Origin: Roseovarius sp. ZX-A-9
GTDB taxonomy: Bacteria > Pseudomonadota > Alphaproteobacteria > Rhodobacterales > Rhodobacteraceae
Assembly (NCBI RefSeq): GCF_028369135.1
Contig: NZ_JAPWHW010000001.1
Span: 248,001 to 312,000, forward strand
DNA: 64,000 nt
Direction: 5' to 3'
Of this stretch, positions 10,391 to 18,250 are shown piece after piece. Both the position numbers and the translations under genes were made by a program. Every line of letters begins with the position of its first letter. Within the stretch, counting starts at the first letter, position 1. Under the pieces are notes generated by a model. It was not told the DNA's origin and ran no database searches. It saw only the letters and a program-made list of their open reading frames with translations.

Positions 10391-10684
10391 TCAGGGGCCT
10401 GCGGGCAAGGGCAGGCACCCCGGCAACCCGGCTGGCAACACCAGCCGACCGCCCGCTCGATAGAGTGCGCGGCCAAGTCCCGGCTGCGCCCCACGCACCG
10501 CGATCCAGGTGGTTCCTGCCCCGACGATTGCGACATCCTTTGGCAAGCGTTGTGCAAAATCGCCGGCCGGGAAGAACACGATCGCGCCCGGTGCCGCGCC
10601 GCTAAGGACCATCACCGCCGCCAACACCGCGAGCCATCCCGCGCAGACACACAGGATCGCCAATGCCCAGCGCCTAATAGTCAT
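10391..10684 (-). CDS. Small membrane-anchored protein of unknown function
   Basis: 97 residues. An N-terminal hydrophobic segment (residues 7-33) follows a basic MTIRRW start, so it is a signal anchor or signal peptide. The remainder is rich in Gly, Ala and Pro with no motif I recognise. Its ATG lies inside the 3' end of the preceding gene (11-bp overlap), which supports translation of both from one message. It is the last gene of the overlapping FAD-oxidase cluster (13634 to 10391). Confidence 0.6.
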   Translation of the reverse strand: MTIRRWALAILCVCAGWLAVLAAVMVLSGAAPGAIVFFPAGDFAQRLPKDVAIVGAGTTWIAVRGAQPGLGRALYRAGGRLVLPAGLPGCLPLPAGP

Positions 10685-11726
10685 GGATATGTTCCAGTGT
10701 CAGATCGTCGGTCTCCATTGCTCGCAAACGCGCGGCGAGGTCGGCAACCTTCAGCAGGATCAGGTGCCGGTGGTCGCCGTAGCCCTGCCGCGCGAAACTG
10801 TAGAGCGCATCGGGCACGGTTGCCTGTGAGGATGTGGCGGTCAGCATGATATCGTCGTTGCCAGCGATTTCGACGAAATCGGCCCCGGCAAGGGCCATGC
10901 CGCGTAGCAGGCCGGTCAACACCCGGTAGCGTGGAGTTTCGATCTCGGTCCCCTCGGGGTGGGTGGCGATCACCAGAACACCGGGCAGGTCTACAAGCTG
11001 ATCCGGCGAGAGGCCCACCACAACCATACGCAAGCGTACGTCATCCGCGCCAACCTGCGCCACTGCGCGTTCGATCACCCCGGCATAAGCGGCCTTGGCC
11101 CGGTATTCGATGCCAAGAGCGATGCGCCGTTCCGTATCGCGCAAACTGCCGCTGCTGGCGGTGCGCAACGCCTGCGTGTCAGACCGGAAATCCCATTTGT
11201 ACCACGGGGTTTGTTGCAAAAATTGCGCATAGGCCGCTGCCTGCTCCGCAGATAGATCTTCGAGCGGGGTACGGGCCGGGCCGCGCAAGACCGCAAAGAG
11301 GCGGCCCATGGTTTCTTCGTAGGCGGCCTTTGCCAGAAGTTCGGCGGTGAAACTGACGCCGATGGTATAAACCATCTGCTTGGTTCCCCAGTCAAAGCCG
11401 CCATGCTGCGCGGATTGCCGTGACACCGAGCAGAGTGAGGACCAGAAGCCGCCAATGGCGGGCAGAAAACCGTACGCATGCGGATGGTCGACACTGATCA
11501 CCTCGGCATAGTCGTCATAGGCATGCACGATATGCCATTCCGGGTAGGTCAGCAGCATGCGGGCCTCGGGTCGGTGATGTCGGGGCGGCAGGAGCGAGGT
11601 GTAGATCTGTGCGGCTGGTGTGCCCCTGCAGGCGAGTTCGACATAGCCCACGGGCAGCAATAGCGCGGCGATCATCCCCACCGCCAGCAGTGCCAGCCTG
11701 CCCGCCCATCGCAGCAGCCTGCGCAT
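10674..11726 (-). CDS. Membrane-anchored protein of unknown function in the FAD-oxidase cluster
   Basis: 350 residues from ATG 11726 (MRRLLRWAGRLALL); the frame is open further upstream but that part overlaps the neighbouring gene. One N-terminal transmembrane helix (about residues 5-30) is followed by a soluble domain with the striking segment LLTYPEWHIVHAYDDYAEV and a second hydrophobic Gly/Phe-rich stretch (GFLPAIGGFWSS). I do not recognise a catalytic family. It starts 19 bp after the DUF4383-like gene and overlaps the next gene by 11 bp, so it belongs to a four-gene unit. The tryptophan and aromatic conservation in the YPEW segment suggests a specific ligand or partner site (inference). 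Confidence 0.7.
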   Translation of the reverse strand: MRRLLRWAGRLALLAVGMIAALLLPVGYVELACRGTPAAQIYTSLLPPRHHRPEARMLLTYPEWHIVHAYDDYAEVISVDHPHAYGFLPAIGGFWSSLCSVSRQSAQHGGFDWGTKQMVYTIGVSFTAELLAKAAYEETMGRLFAVLRGPARTPLEDLSAEQAAAYAQFLQQTPWYKWDFRSDTQALRTASSGSLRDTERRIALGIEYRAKAAYAGVIERAVAQVGADDVRLRMVVVGLSPDQLVDLPGVLVIATHPEGTEIETPRYRVLTGLLRGMALAGADFVEIAGNDDIMLTATSSQATVPDALYSFARQGYGDHRHLILLKVADLAARLRAMETDDLTLEHIHDY

Positions 11727-11745
11727 CAGAGTGCCCGCCGATAGG

Positions 11746-12150
11746 TCACGCCGTGCGATCCCGCAACCCGGCCCAGAGCGCAAAGCCACCCAGCAGCAGA
11801 TGCGGCAGGTTGGCCAGGAACCGCAAGACCGTCCATGACATGCCGGCGGCAGGATTGGTGAAAATCCCGAAGTCGAGATAGCCGTAGCCGATAAAGAACC
11901 CGAAGACGCCGTCACCAAGGTAAAGCGCGCCGAAAAGGATCAGGAATGTCCGGGCGGCCCGATGGCTGATCAGGGCTGCGGCCAGCGCCCAGAGCGCTGA
12001 GGCCAGATGCAGCGCATCATCGAAGAGATCGAGCGCAAAGATGCCGAAGGCCAGCCCCTGCGCGTCGGTGAGACCGGGAATGTAATTGAGCGCGGCGGCC
12101 ACCAGAAGCGCAACAAAATAGCCGAGACAAATTTTCTGCAGTTTACTCAT
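11746..12150 (-). CDS. Small polytopic membrane protein (DUF4383-like)
   Basis: 134 residues with four hydrophobic helices (about 7-25, 45-62, 66-90 and 105-130). The acidic motif DLFDDALHLASALWALAAAL in the second helix and LYLGDGVFGFFIGYGYLDF in the third loop resemble DUF4383 membrane proteins. No function is known for that family. Its ATG overlaps the stop of the upstream FAD oxidase by 4 bp, so it is almost certainly co-translated with it. A quinone- or haem-interacting partner for the oxidase would fit the context, but nothing in the sequence proves it. Confidence 0.7.
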   Translation of the reverse strand: MSKLQKICLGYFVALLVAAALNYIPGLTDAQGLAFGIFALDLFDDALHLASALWALAAALISHRAARTFLILFGALYLGDGVFGFFIGYGYLDFGIFTNPAAGMSWTVLRFLANLPHLLLGGFALWAGLRDRTA

Positions 12151-13634
12151 AGCGGCTCCAGATACTTATCCCAAAAGGCGTTACGAAAGGTGAGCTTCGG
12201 ATCAATCTCGCGTTTGGCAGCGGCAAAGACGCGGGCGCGCGGGTAGGCGTCCGAGAACTGCCCAAGCGTCGCATGCGGACGGTAGGGCAGGTAATAGGTG
12301 CCACCGATTTCCATGACGCGGTAGATCATTTCTCGGGTCAGGCGCTGCATGTCCGCCTCGGCGCGCTGGGTCATTTCCTGACTGAAGGACATGACGGCGG
12401 CGATGCGCGGTGTCTGGGCATAGGGCAGCCAACTGTCCGGGTCGGCATCGACGAACCGCAACGTGACGTTGAGGATCGCCTGATATGACGCCGGGATCAC
12501 CTCGCGACAGACGGTCAGGAAGTCGGCAAAGCGGTCCGGGCTGACGAAATATTCGTGCAGGATGTCAGTGCGCAGGGGATCGCGGTCATCAAGCGTGATC
12601 ACCGGCTCATTGATCAGGCTGTTGCGGGTGACACGCCCGCCGCAGAACATTGGGCCGAGATCGGTTTCGGTCCACCAGCGCAGGCGTTTCATCCGTTCGC
12701 GGCCCAGTTGCGCGCGGTAGATATGGCGTGCCATGCGCGCCGTCAGGCCGGAGCCGCGCGCGGCGGGCAGATCGTCCTGATCACCGGACGGGCGGTAGGT
12801 GATCAACAGGCCGCGCTCAAAGAACGCACCACGGTCGACGTTGAGGCGGCCGTAAGCCATGCTGATCTGATCGTCAGCAAGCGCAGCCATGAAACGGCTG
12901 CCCAGTTCTGCCGCCGGCATTTCCTCGAATTGGGGCTTGAGCCGCTGGTTCGGGGCGATCTCGACCTGCATCCGGGTGATGGCGCCGGTGAGGCCGTAGC
13001 CGCCCATCGTCATGCCGAAGAGGTCGACATTATGGGTACGCGAGCATGTCACCAACTCTCCGTCCGGCAGCACCATCTCAAAGCTGCGCACGGTGCTGCC
13101 CATCGGCCCCATCCGCACCGGCCAGCCATGGGCGTTGACACAGAAGGTAGCGGCGACGCCGAAATCATTGTTGGACTGCATGACCTTTGGCCCATAGCCG
13201 AGCGGGTCGAGCGCGGCGATGACCTGACGCCACCGCGCGCCCGCATGCACCTGCATGACACCGGCGGCGGTGTCCGCCTCGACCCAGCCATTGTCAAAAG
13301 TAACCGCGTGCCCGTCGCGCGGGATCGCATGGCCGCCCAGCGAATGACGGGCCGCACCGACATTGACGGGTCGGCCCTCGGTTCTTGCCTCGGCGATTTC
13401 GCGCCGCAGGGCCGTGACCAGCTCATCACTGGGGTCGTCGCGCAGCATGATGTGGCGGAATATCGGGGTCTCATTGAGGCCGCTGGCGTCGTTGAGCGTG
13501 CCCGCAGCAGCTGTCGGGGCAAGCGATATGGTGCCCGCCGTGCTAGGCAGTTCCGTGGCATTGCGCCGGGTCGCCCAGGCGCCCAACCATGCGCCTGCCC
13601 CCAGCAAGGCTGCCCTTCTTGTGAGTTTGAGCAC
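12147..13634 (-). CDS. Tat-exported FAD-dependent oxidase (PCMH/ALO family)
   Basis: 495 residues. The N-terminus KLTRRAALLGAGAWLG is a twin-arginine signal, so the folded flavoprotein is exported. A PCMH-type FAD-binding domain (about residues 60-240) carries RPVNVGAARHSLGGHAIP, where the His lies at the flavin-linking position of the family, then NDFGVAATFCVNAHG and MTMGGYGLTGAITRM. The C-terminal half resembles the D-arabinono-1,4-lactone oxidase substrate domain, ending HATLGQFSDAYPRARVFAAAKREIDPKLTF. It oxidises a sugar, lactone or alcohol in the family; the substrate here cannot be read. It leads a four-gene overlapping cluster with three uncharacterised membrane-associated proteins. 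Confidence 0.85.
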   Translation of the reverse strand: MLKLTRRAALLGAGAWLGAWATRRNATELPSTAGTISLAPTAAAGTLNDASGLNETPIFRHIMLRDDPSDELVTALRREIAEARTEGRPVNVGAARHSLGGHAIPRDGHAVTFDNGWVEADTAAGVMQVHAGARWRQVIAALDPLGYGPKVMQSNNDFGVAATFCVNAHGWPVRMGPMGSTVRSFEMVLPDGELVTCSRTHNVDLFGMTMGGYGLTGAITRMQVEIAPNQRLKPQFEEMPAAELGSRFMAALADDQISMAYGRLNVDRGAFFERGLLITYRPSGDQDDLPAARGSGLTARMARHIYRAQLGRERMKRLRWWTETDLGPMFCGGRVTRNSLINEPVITLDDRDPLRTDILHEYFVSPDRFADFLTVCREVIPASYQAILNVTLRFVDADPDSWLPYAQTPRIAAVMSFSQEMTQRAEADMQRLTREMIYRVMEIGGTYYLPYRPHATLGQFSDAYPRARVFAAAKREIDPKLTFRNAFWDKYLEPL

Positions 13635-13774
13635 TGTCCCGCCCTATTTGATTCCGGTGCGATATTGGTAGCTTATGCCAAAAGCGGCAGGTCAGGAAAT
13701 CCTGACTTGGCGGGGCGGGCGGAATGGTGCGCGACGCCCCGTTTCAGCCCTGCCTGCGCGAAAGGTTCGCGGCG

Positions 13775-14563
13775 CTATAGATCAAAACTAGCAAAGACTG
13801 GCGCGTGATCCGATGGTTTCTCCCAGCCGCGGGCAGACCGCAGGATACGGCTGGAATGTGCCGCAGAAGCGATGTCTTCGCTGGCCCAGATGTGATCGAG
13901 CCTGCGTCCCTTGTCGGCGGCATCCCAATCGCGGGCGCGATAGGACCACCAGCTGTAGAGTTGCCCCTCGGGGATATCGTTGCGAGTGACATCGGCCCAG
14001 TTACCTGCGGCCATCACGTCGGTGAATGCCTCGACTTCGATGGGAGTATGGCTGACCACTTTGAGCAGTTGCTTGTGCGACCAGACGTCATCTTCGCGCG
14101 GGGCGATGTTGAGATCTCCGACAAGGATTGATTTCTGCGGCTTGTCGCCATGGAACCAGTCGCGCATTTCCGACAGGTAATCGAGCTTCTGGCCGAATTT
14201 CTCGTTCTTCTCGCGGTCGGGAATGTCGCCGCCGGCAGGCACGTAAAAGTTATGAATGACGGTGCCGTTTTCCAGCCGTCCGGCGACATGGCGGGCATGA
14301 CCGAGGCTGGCAAAATCCTGATCGCCGATATCTTCGATCGGCAGTTTGGAGAGGATCGCGACGCCGTTATAGCCCTTTTGGCCGCGCGCGACCATGTGGG
14401 TGTAGCCCAGAGCAGCGAATTCATCGAACGGGATCTTGTCCACCGGGCTTTTGCATTCCTGAAGGCACAGGATGTCCGGAGCTTCTTCGGTGAGCAGTTT
14501 GCTGACGAGGGGTGCGCGCAGGCGGACCGAGTTGATGTTCCATGTGGCAAGGGTGAAGGGCAT
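13775..14563 (-). CDS. xthA: Exodeoxyribonuclease III
   Basis: 262 residues from ATG 14563, preceded by AGGAG. It is an EEP-fold Mg-dependent AP endonuclease and 3'-5' exonuclease for base excision repair. The signature motifs are in order: ATWNINSVRLR (residues 6-16), LQECKSPVDKIP (Glu metal ligand), GDLNIAPRE (Asp/Asn), YSWWSYRARDWDAADKGRRLDHI and the catalytic SDHAPVFA at the end. Full length for the family. A 140-bp gap separates it from the downstream FAD oxidase. Confidence 0.95.
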   Translation of the reverse strand: MPFTLATWNINSVRLRAPLVSKLLTEEAPDILCLQECKSPVDKIPFDEFAALGYTHMVARGQKGYNGVAILSKLPIEDIGDQDFASLGHARHVAGRLENGTVIHNFYVPAGGDIPDREKNEKFGQKLDYLSEMRDWFHGDKPQKSILVGDLNIAPREDDVWSHKQLLKVVSHTPIEVEAFTDVMAAGNWADVTRNDIPEGQLYSWWSYRARDWDAADKGRRLDHIWASEDIASAAHSSRILRSARGWEKPSDHAPVFASFDL

Positions 14564-14881
14564 CGCGCATCTCCTGTTCCGGGGTTGCCTGTGGGGATAG
14601 CAGAGCCCCCGGCGTCGGGCCAGAGGACATTGGTGCCGGCGCACCGCGCCTGCACCGTGGGTCGCGTCAATGCTTCAGTTGGTTAACGAACCCTTGACGA
14701 TAAGTCCGTACCTCATTGAATTAAAACGGCTTTATATTGCCTTTTTCAAAATTTCCCGTATAGGTTGTGTTGTGCGGAACGGATCGAGAGAGCGACCACC
14801 AAAGACATCCCCAAGGGTCGTTTTCTTCTCCGTCTGATGCGGAGGGGCAAACCAAGGCAATCGCATGAGGCACAAGTCCAT
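14564..14881. promoter_or_regulatory. Promoter region between xthA and the GTA terminase genes
   Basis: A 318-bp gene-free region. It becomes AT-rich between about 14680 and 14770. A TTAA-N7-TTGA sequence at 14683-14697 is a near match to the CtrA recognition sequence TTAA-N7-TTAA. TTGACG at 14694 could serve as a -35 box for the terminase genes, though no strong -10 follows at the right spacing. GTA expression in Rhodobacteraceae depends on CtrA, so the site is plausible, but this is inference from one imperfect match. Confidence 0.4.
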
Positions 14882-15229
14882 ATGACATTGATCACTCCCG
14901 ATGAGGGACCTTCGGAACTGAACGACGCAGTAACTTCACTGAAAAACCAACTGCGCGATATGCGCGCCGATCTGGAAGAACTCCAGACCAGAATGAGGGC
15001 CGATCGGCGCGACGACCTGAAAAACTCGGGTCGGTTGATGACCGATATTCGGAATTGGCTGAAATTCGCAATCGAAACAGAGGTGAACCTTGAGCAACGC
15101 GAAAAGAAAGAAAAAGGAATCGTCAATGGATACGCCATGGACCTGGATGCAGCACGGGATTCGATCGGGTGCCGCCTGGATCGCCTCAGAAGGGCTAGAT
15201 GTCCAAACGGATTTCCTAGACAGCCTTGA
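14882..15229 (+). CDS. GTA small terminase (TerS, g1-like)
   Basis: 115 residues from ATG 14882. The first half is a long coiled coil rich in Asp, Leu and Arg (about residues 15-45, SLKNQLRDMRADLEELQTRM); the second half is helical and basic and ends with RRLR-type arginines. This fits the small terminase encoded by g1 of the Rhodobacter capsulatus GTA, which lies directly upstream of the large terminase g2. Its 3' end overlaps the large terminase reading frame by 104 bp. The assignment rests on position and coiled-coil shape more than on a sequence signature. Confidence 0.65.
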   Translation: MTLITPDEGPSELNDAVTSLKNQLRDMRADLEELQTRMRADRRDDLKNSGRLMTDIRNWLKFAIETEVNLEQREKKEKGIVNGYAMDLDAARDSIGCRLDRLRRARCPNGFPRQP

Positions 15230-16502
15230 ACCGGGCGAATTGCTGGCCCTCCCCTATCTGTTCGAATTCTGGGCGATGCCGCATCAGTTGCCGCCGGAGG
15301 GCGACTGGCGGGCCTGGGCGATCATGGGCGGGCGTGGCGCGGGCAAGACGCGGGCGGGTGCCGAATGGGTGCGCGCGCAGGTCGAAGGATCGCGCCCGAC
15401 CGATGCCGGGCGATGCCGTCGCATCGCGCTGGTGGGCGAAACCATGGCGCAGGTGCGCGAAGTCATGGTCTTTGGGGAGAGCGGCATATTGGCGTGTTCG
15501 CCGCCAGATCGCAGGCCGGTCTGGGAGGCGACTCGCCAGCGACTGATCTGGCCCAACGGGGCAATCGCACAGGTGTTTTCCGCACATGATCCGGAGTCAT
15601 TGCGCGGGCCGCAATTCGACGGGGCGTGGGTGGACGAGCTGGCCAAGTGGAAGAAAGCGCGCGAAACTTGGGACATGCTGCAATTCGGGCTGCGGCTGGG
15701 TGAGGCACCGCAGGTCTGCATTACCACCACGCCGCGCAATATCGGGGTTCTGAAACAGATACTGGATGCGCCGACGACGGTTGTGACAAGCGCAGCCACC
15801 CAGGCGAACCGCGCGTTTCTGGCCGACAGTTTCCTGCTGGAGGTGCAGGCGCGTTATGCAGGCACGCGGCTGGGCCGGCAAGAGCTGGAAGGTATGCTCC
15901 TGGAGGATGTCGAAGGCGCGCTCTGGACCAGCGAGACATTGGAAGCGCTGCGCCTTGACGCGGCCCCGGCCATGGACCGGATCGTGGTTGCAGTAGACCC
16001 GCCCGTTACTGGCAAATCCACCTCGGATGAATGCGGGATCGTGGTGGTCGGCACCTGCACGCAAGGGCCTGTGCAGGACTGGCGGGCCTATGTTCTGGCC
16101 GATGCCAGCGTGAGTGCGGCCAGTCCGATGACATGGGCCAGTGCCGCCGTGCGCGCGATGGAGACCTGGGGTGCGGACCGTTTGGTGGCGGAGGTCATCC
16201 AGGGCGGCGATCTGGTGGCCGAAGTGCTGCGCCAAGTGGACCCGATGGTGCCGATCAAGACCGTACATGCCAGCCGTGGCAAGAGCGCCAGAGCAGAGCC
16301 GGTGGCCGCGCTCTATGAGCAGGGGCGCGTGCATCATCTGCGAAACCTGGGCGCGCTGGAACATCAGATGTGCGCGATGAGCGCGCGCGGATATGAGGGG
16401 AAAGGCAGCCCCGATCGCGTCGATGCGTTGGTCTGGGCGTTGCACGATCTTATGATCGAGCCCGCCGCGACATGGCGCCGCCCGAGGGTACGCGCAGTCT
16501 GA
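15126..16502 (+). CDS. GTA/phage large terminase (TerL, g2)
   Basis: 458 residues from ATG 15126, preceded by AAGGA; an in-frame TTG at 15090 is an alternative. The ATPase domain has Walker A GGRGAGKTRAGAEW (about residues 65-78), Walker B-like FDGAWVDELAKW and the coupling segment CITTTPR. The C-terminal RNase H-like nuclease (about 275-445) has the first acidic ligand in VVAVDPP, with the later ones in the VAEVIQGGD and PDRVDALVWAL segments. It is the motor that cuts and packages DNA. In alphaproteobacteria this family is the g2 gene of the GTA cluster. The gene looks intact, yet the portal gene (g3) expected next is absent. Confidence 0.92.
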   Translation: MDTPWTWMQHGIRSGAAWIASEGLDVQTDFLDSLEPGELLALPYLFEFWAMPHQLPPEGDWRAWAIMGGRGAGKTRAGAEWVRAQVEGSRPTDAGRCRRIALVGETMAQVREVMVFGESGILACSPPDRRPVWEATRQRLIWPNGAIAQVFSAHDPESLRGPQFDGAWVDELAKWKKARETWDMLQFGLRLGEAPQVCITTTPRNIGVLKQILDAPTTVVTSAATQANRAFLADSFLLEVQARYAGTRLGRQELEGMLLEDVEGALWTSETLEALRLDAAPAMDRIVVAVDPPVTGKSTSDECGIVVVGTCTQGPVQDWRAYVLADASVSAASPMTWASAAVRAMETWGADRLVAEVIQGGDLVAEVLRQVDPMVPIKTVHASRGKSARAEPVAALYEQGRVHHLRNLGALEHQMCAMSARGYEGKGSPDRVDALVWALHDLMIEPAATWRRPRVRAV

Positions 16503-16511
16503 AGAGGCGCA

Positions 16512-17114
16512 TCATGCCAGATGCGGCTCTGCCCAGAGTGCCCAGCACGCAAAGAGCGGCGCGTTACCAGCGCGCATCGCGTGCACAATGCCCGGAGAGT
16601 TGTAGAGCGTCCCGCCAATGCCGGGCTCGAACCAGTCCGAGGTGCCGTGGTGAAATTCGCCGTTGCTGAGCACGAGGTAGGTCTCTTCGGGCGGGTGTGT
16701 GTGATCGGGGTATCGGATTCCGGGGGCAAGGAGCGAAACGCCGAGCCAGGCGTCTGTGCGCCGCTCCGCGCCGCCCGGGCCTGCGATGATCGCATTGGCG
16801 TGGCCATCGGCAAAACCCTCTCCGGCCGTGGCATCATCGCCGGTACGCGCGCGCCATTGCAGCGCTGGTTCCAGCCGCAGAAACGCCTCGATGAAACGGC
16901 GCAGCGCCGGGTCGCTGAACTTTGCGAGGTCGGTGGCCTCGGCCAGAGCGGCGCAGGCGGGCAGTCGCGCGCCGGGGGCATCGGACATTTCGCCCGGCGT
17001 CTCCAGCGCGGAAAAAATCCGCGACAGCGAGGCCAATGCCTGTGGCTCCGTCACCTTCGCGGTGAATGCGGCATGGGCCGCGTCGAGAAATTCCTGCAAA
17101 GAATCTGTCCGCAT
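16512..17114 (-). CDS. DMSP lyase-type cupin (DddL/DddQ/DddW superfamily)
   Basis: 200 residues from ATG 17114, preceded by GGAGG. A helical N-terminal region (1-120) leads into a cupin with YPDHTHPPEETYLVLS (Tyr135, His138, His140, Glu144, Tyr146) and a distal His178 in PGIVHAM. HxHxxxExY plus the late His matches the metal site and catalytic Tyr of cupin DMSP lyases, which split dimethylsulfoniopropionate into DMS and acrylate. Length agrees with DddQ; the metal motif agrees more with DddL, DddW or DddK. Substrate is inferred. It sits 9 bp from the terminase stop in opposite orientation and next to the IS element, so it probably arrived by rearrangement. Confidence 0.72.
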   Translation of the reverse strand: MRTDSLQEFLDAAHAAFTAKVTEPQALASLSRIFSALETPGEMSDAPGARLPACAALAEATDLAKFSDPALRRFIEAFLRLEPALQWRARTGDDATAGEGFADGHANAIIAGPGGAERRTDAWLGVSLLAPGIRYPDHTHPPEETYLVLSNGEFHHGTSDWFEPGIGGTLYNSPGIVHAMRAGNAPLFACWALWAEPHLA

Positions 17115-17247
17115 TTTGTGGCCTCCTGTGTGCCTTAAACTTGGGCGGGCCAGCGTGCGCGCCGCCACAAGCTGAGCTTGGCGAATCCAGCACGCCACCA
17201 CAACAGCCCAGCGCACGGTCTGCTTCAGTTTTCTTAAACCTTTAGCT

Positions 17248-17266
17248 GGTATTGCCAAGTTGTTGG
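17248..17266. repeat. IS6 terminal inverted repeat, left
   Basis: 19 bp, identical in inverted orientation to 18038-18056. The sequence starts GGTATTGCCAAGTTGTTGG at the outer edge of the element. Confidence 0.93.
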
Positions 17267-17298
17267 TGGCCGATTGTAAAGCATTGGCAACGGTTGGA

Positions 17299-18009
17299 TC
17301 ATGCCGCCATTTCGGCGGTGTATTCGGACCAGAGGTTGAACGCATCAGTGCGGGCGTGGCGGTATGAGGTTGCAGTAAGTTGATAGCGGCGGGGTCGAAA
17401 GATCAGGTTGATCTGGTCATGTGCTGACAGAAATCTTTGAGCCTGCCGGTGGAATTTGAATCGGCCAAATATTTTTTCTCGTTTACGCGTCGGCCTGTGC
17501 GACACTTCGATCGCATTGTTCAAACCCTTGTGGGCACGATGATCCGCGCCCGGTGCCAGTTTACTGATGGGCTGGATGTAACTGCGCAACTTGTCGGTGA
17601 TCACGACCCGTGGTTCGCCGAACAGGGTGATCAACCTTTGGAAGAACCGCTTTGCGGCCTTTGCATTTCGGCGTGTTTGCACGAGAATATCGAGCACGTC
17701 GCCATTTGCGTCGATCGCGCGCCACAACCAATGTTTCTTGCCACGGATTGTAATAACGACTTCGTCAAGATGCCACTTGTTGTTCGGTTGCGGTAGATCC
17801 CGGCGGATGCAGTTTGCGAAATGTTGCCCAAAGCGATTGACCCATAGCCGGATCGCCTCACGGCTGACAAGCACGCCCCGCGCTGCCAACAGGTCCTCGA
17901 CATCCGCCGTGCTCAGTGCAAAGCGATGGTACGCCCAAACCGCGTAAGCAATGATCTCGCAGGGGTAGCGGAAGCCTTTCAGGCGCAGCATATGGGTCGG
18001 AATGTTCAT
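17299..18009 (-). CDS. IS6-family transposase
   Basis: 236 residues, full length for IS6 transposases. An N-terminal helix-turn-helix region (about 25-65, YRFALSTADVEDLLAARG.LVSREAIRLWV) precedes a DDE catalytic domain. The acidic triad is visible as Asp in WHLDEVVITI, Asp in VVITDKLRSY and Glu in the HRPTRKREKIFGRFK region. The frame is intact, so the element may still be active. Confidence 0.94.
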   Translation of the reverse strand: MNIPTHMLRLKGFRYPCEIIAYAVWAYHRFALSTADVEDLLAARGVLVSREAIRLWVNRFGQHFANCIRRDLPQPNNKWHLDEVVITIRGKKHWLWRAIDANGDVLDILVQTRRNAKAAKRFFQRLITLFGEPRVVITDKLRSYIQPISKLAPGADHRAHKGLNNAIEVSHRPTRKREKIFGRFKFHRQAQRFLSAHDQINLIFRPRRYQLTATSYRHARTDAFNLWSEYTAEMAA

Positions 18010-18037
18010 GAGACCGACATAGCTTGATCAAACCCGG

Positions 18038-18056
18038 CCAACAACTTGGCAATACC
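18038..18056. repeat. IS6 terminal inverted repeat, right
   Basis: 19 bp, the exact inverted copy of 17248-17266. Coding sequence resembling the end of a GTA tail gene begins 2 bp outside it. Confidence 0.93.
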
Positions 18057-18057
18057 G

Positions 18058-18207
18058 CGCGAAGATATCGTGACCGCCCCGCACTGGACCTATACCGCCG
18101 CCGCGAAGAGCGCCGATGGGGTTACCGGTGGGTACGAGGTTCAAGTTGCGCAAATATCGGCCAAGTTCGGGGCGGGCGTTTTCGCCTCACTGGACGTACC
18201 GGCCTGA
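18058..18207 (+). pseudogene. 3' fragment of a GTA tail protein gene (probable g15) cut by the IS element
   Basis: A frame open from the IS6 right end gives 49 codons and a TGA stop at 18205. The peptide (REDIVTAPHWTYTAAAKSAD, then GGYEVQVAQISAKFGAGVFA near the end) looks like the last part of a phage host-specificity or tail-tip protein, and codon use matches the flanking chromosomal genes. It lies just before cysE, which is where g15, the last GTA structural gene, lies in Rhodobacteraceae. No start codon or ribosome site is present. Assignment to g15 is by position and resemblance from memory and needs an alignment. Confidence 0.55.
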
Positions 18208-18250
18208 AACGACTTGCGCTTTCCCTGAAACAGCGGAAATGCAAAATGCT

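Larger units (their letters stand above)
17248..18056 (-). mobile_element. IS6-family insertion sequence, 809 bp
   Basis: The element is bounded by perfect 19-bp terminal inverted repeats (17248-17266 and 18038-18056, starting GGTATTGCCAAGTTG) and holds one transposase gene on the minus strand. Size and layout are typical of the IS6/IS26 family, which moves by replicative cointegrate formation. The 8 bp outside each end differ (ctttagct on the left, gcgcgaag on the right), so there is no target duplication. This indicates that the copy took part in a deletion, inversion or recombination after insertion. Confidence 0.92.

Noticed and set aside
10308..10418. Longer N-terminus for the thioredoxin-TPR protein
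   Set aside because: The extra 37 residues are not like a signal or a thioredoxin start; the family begins at MIELGG.
12555..13808. A 417-codon plus-strand frame opposite the FAD oxidase
   Set aside because: The minus strand carries recognisable FAD-binding motifs and a Tat signal; this frame carries none.
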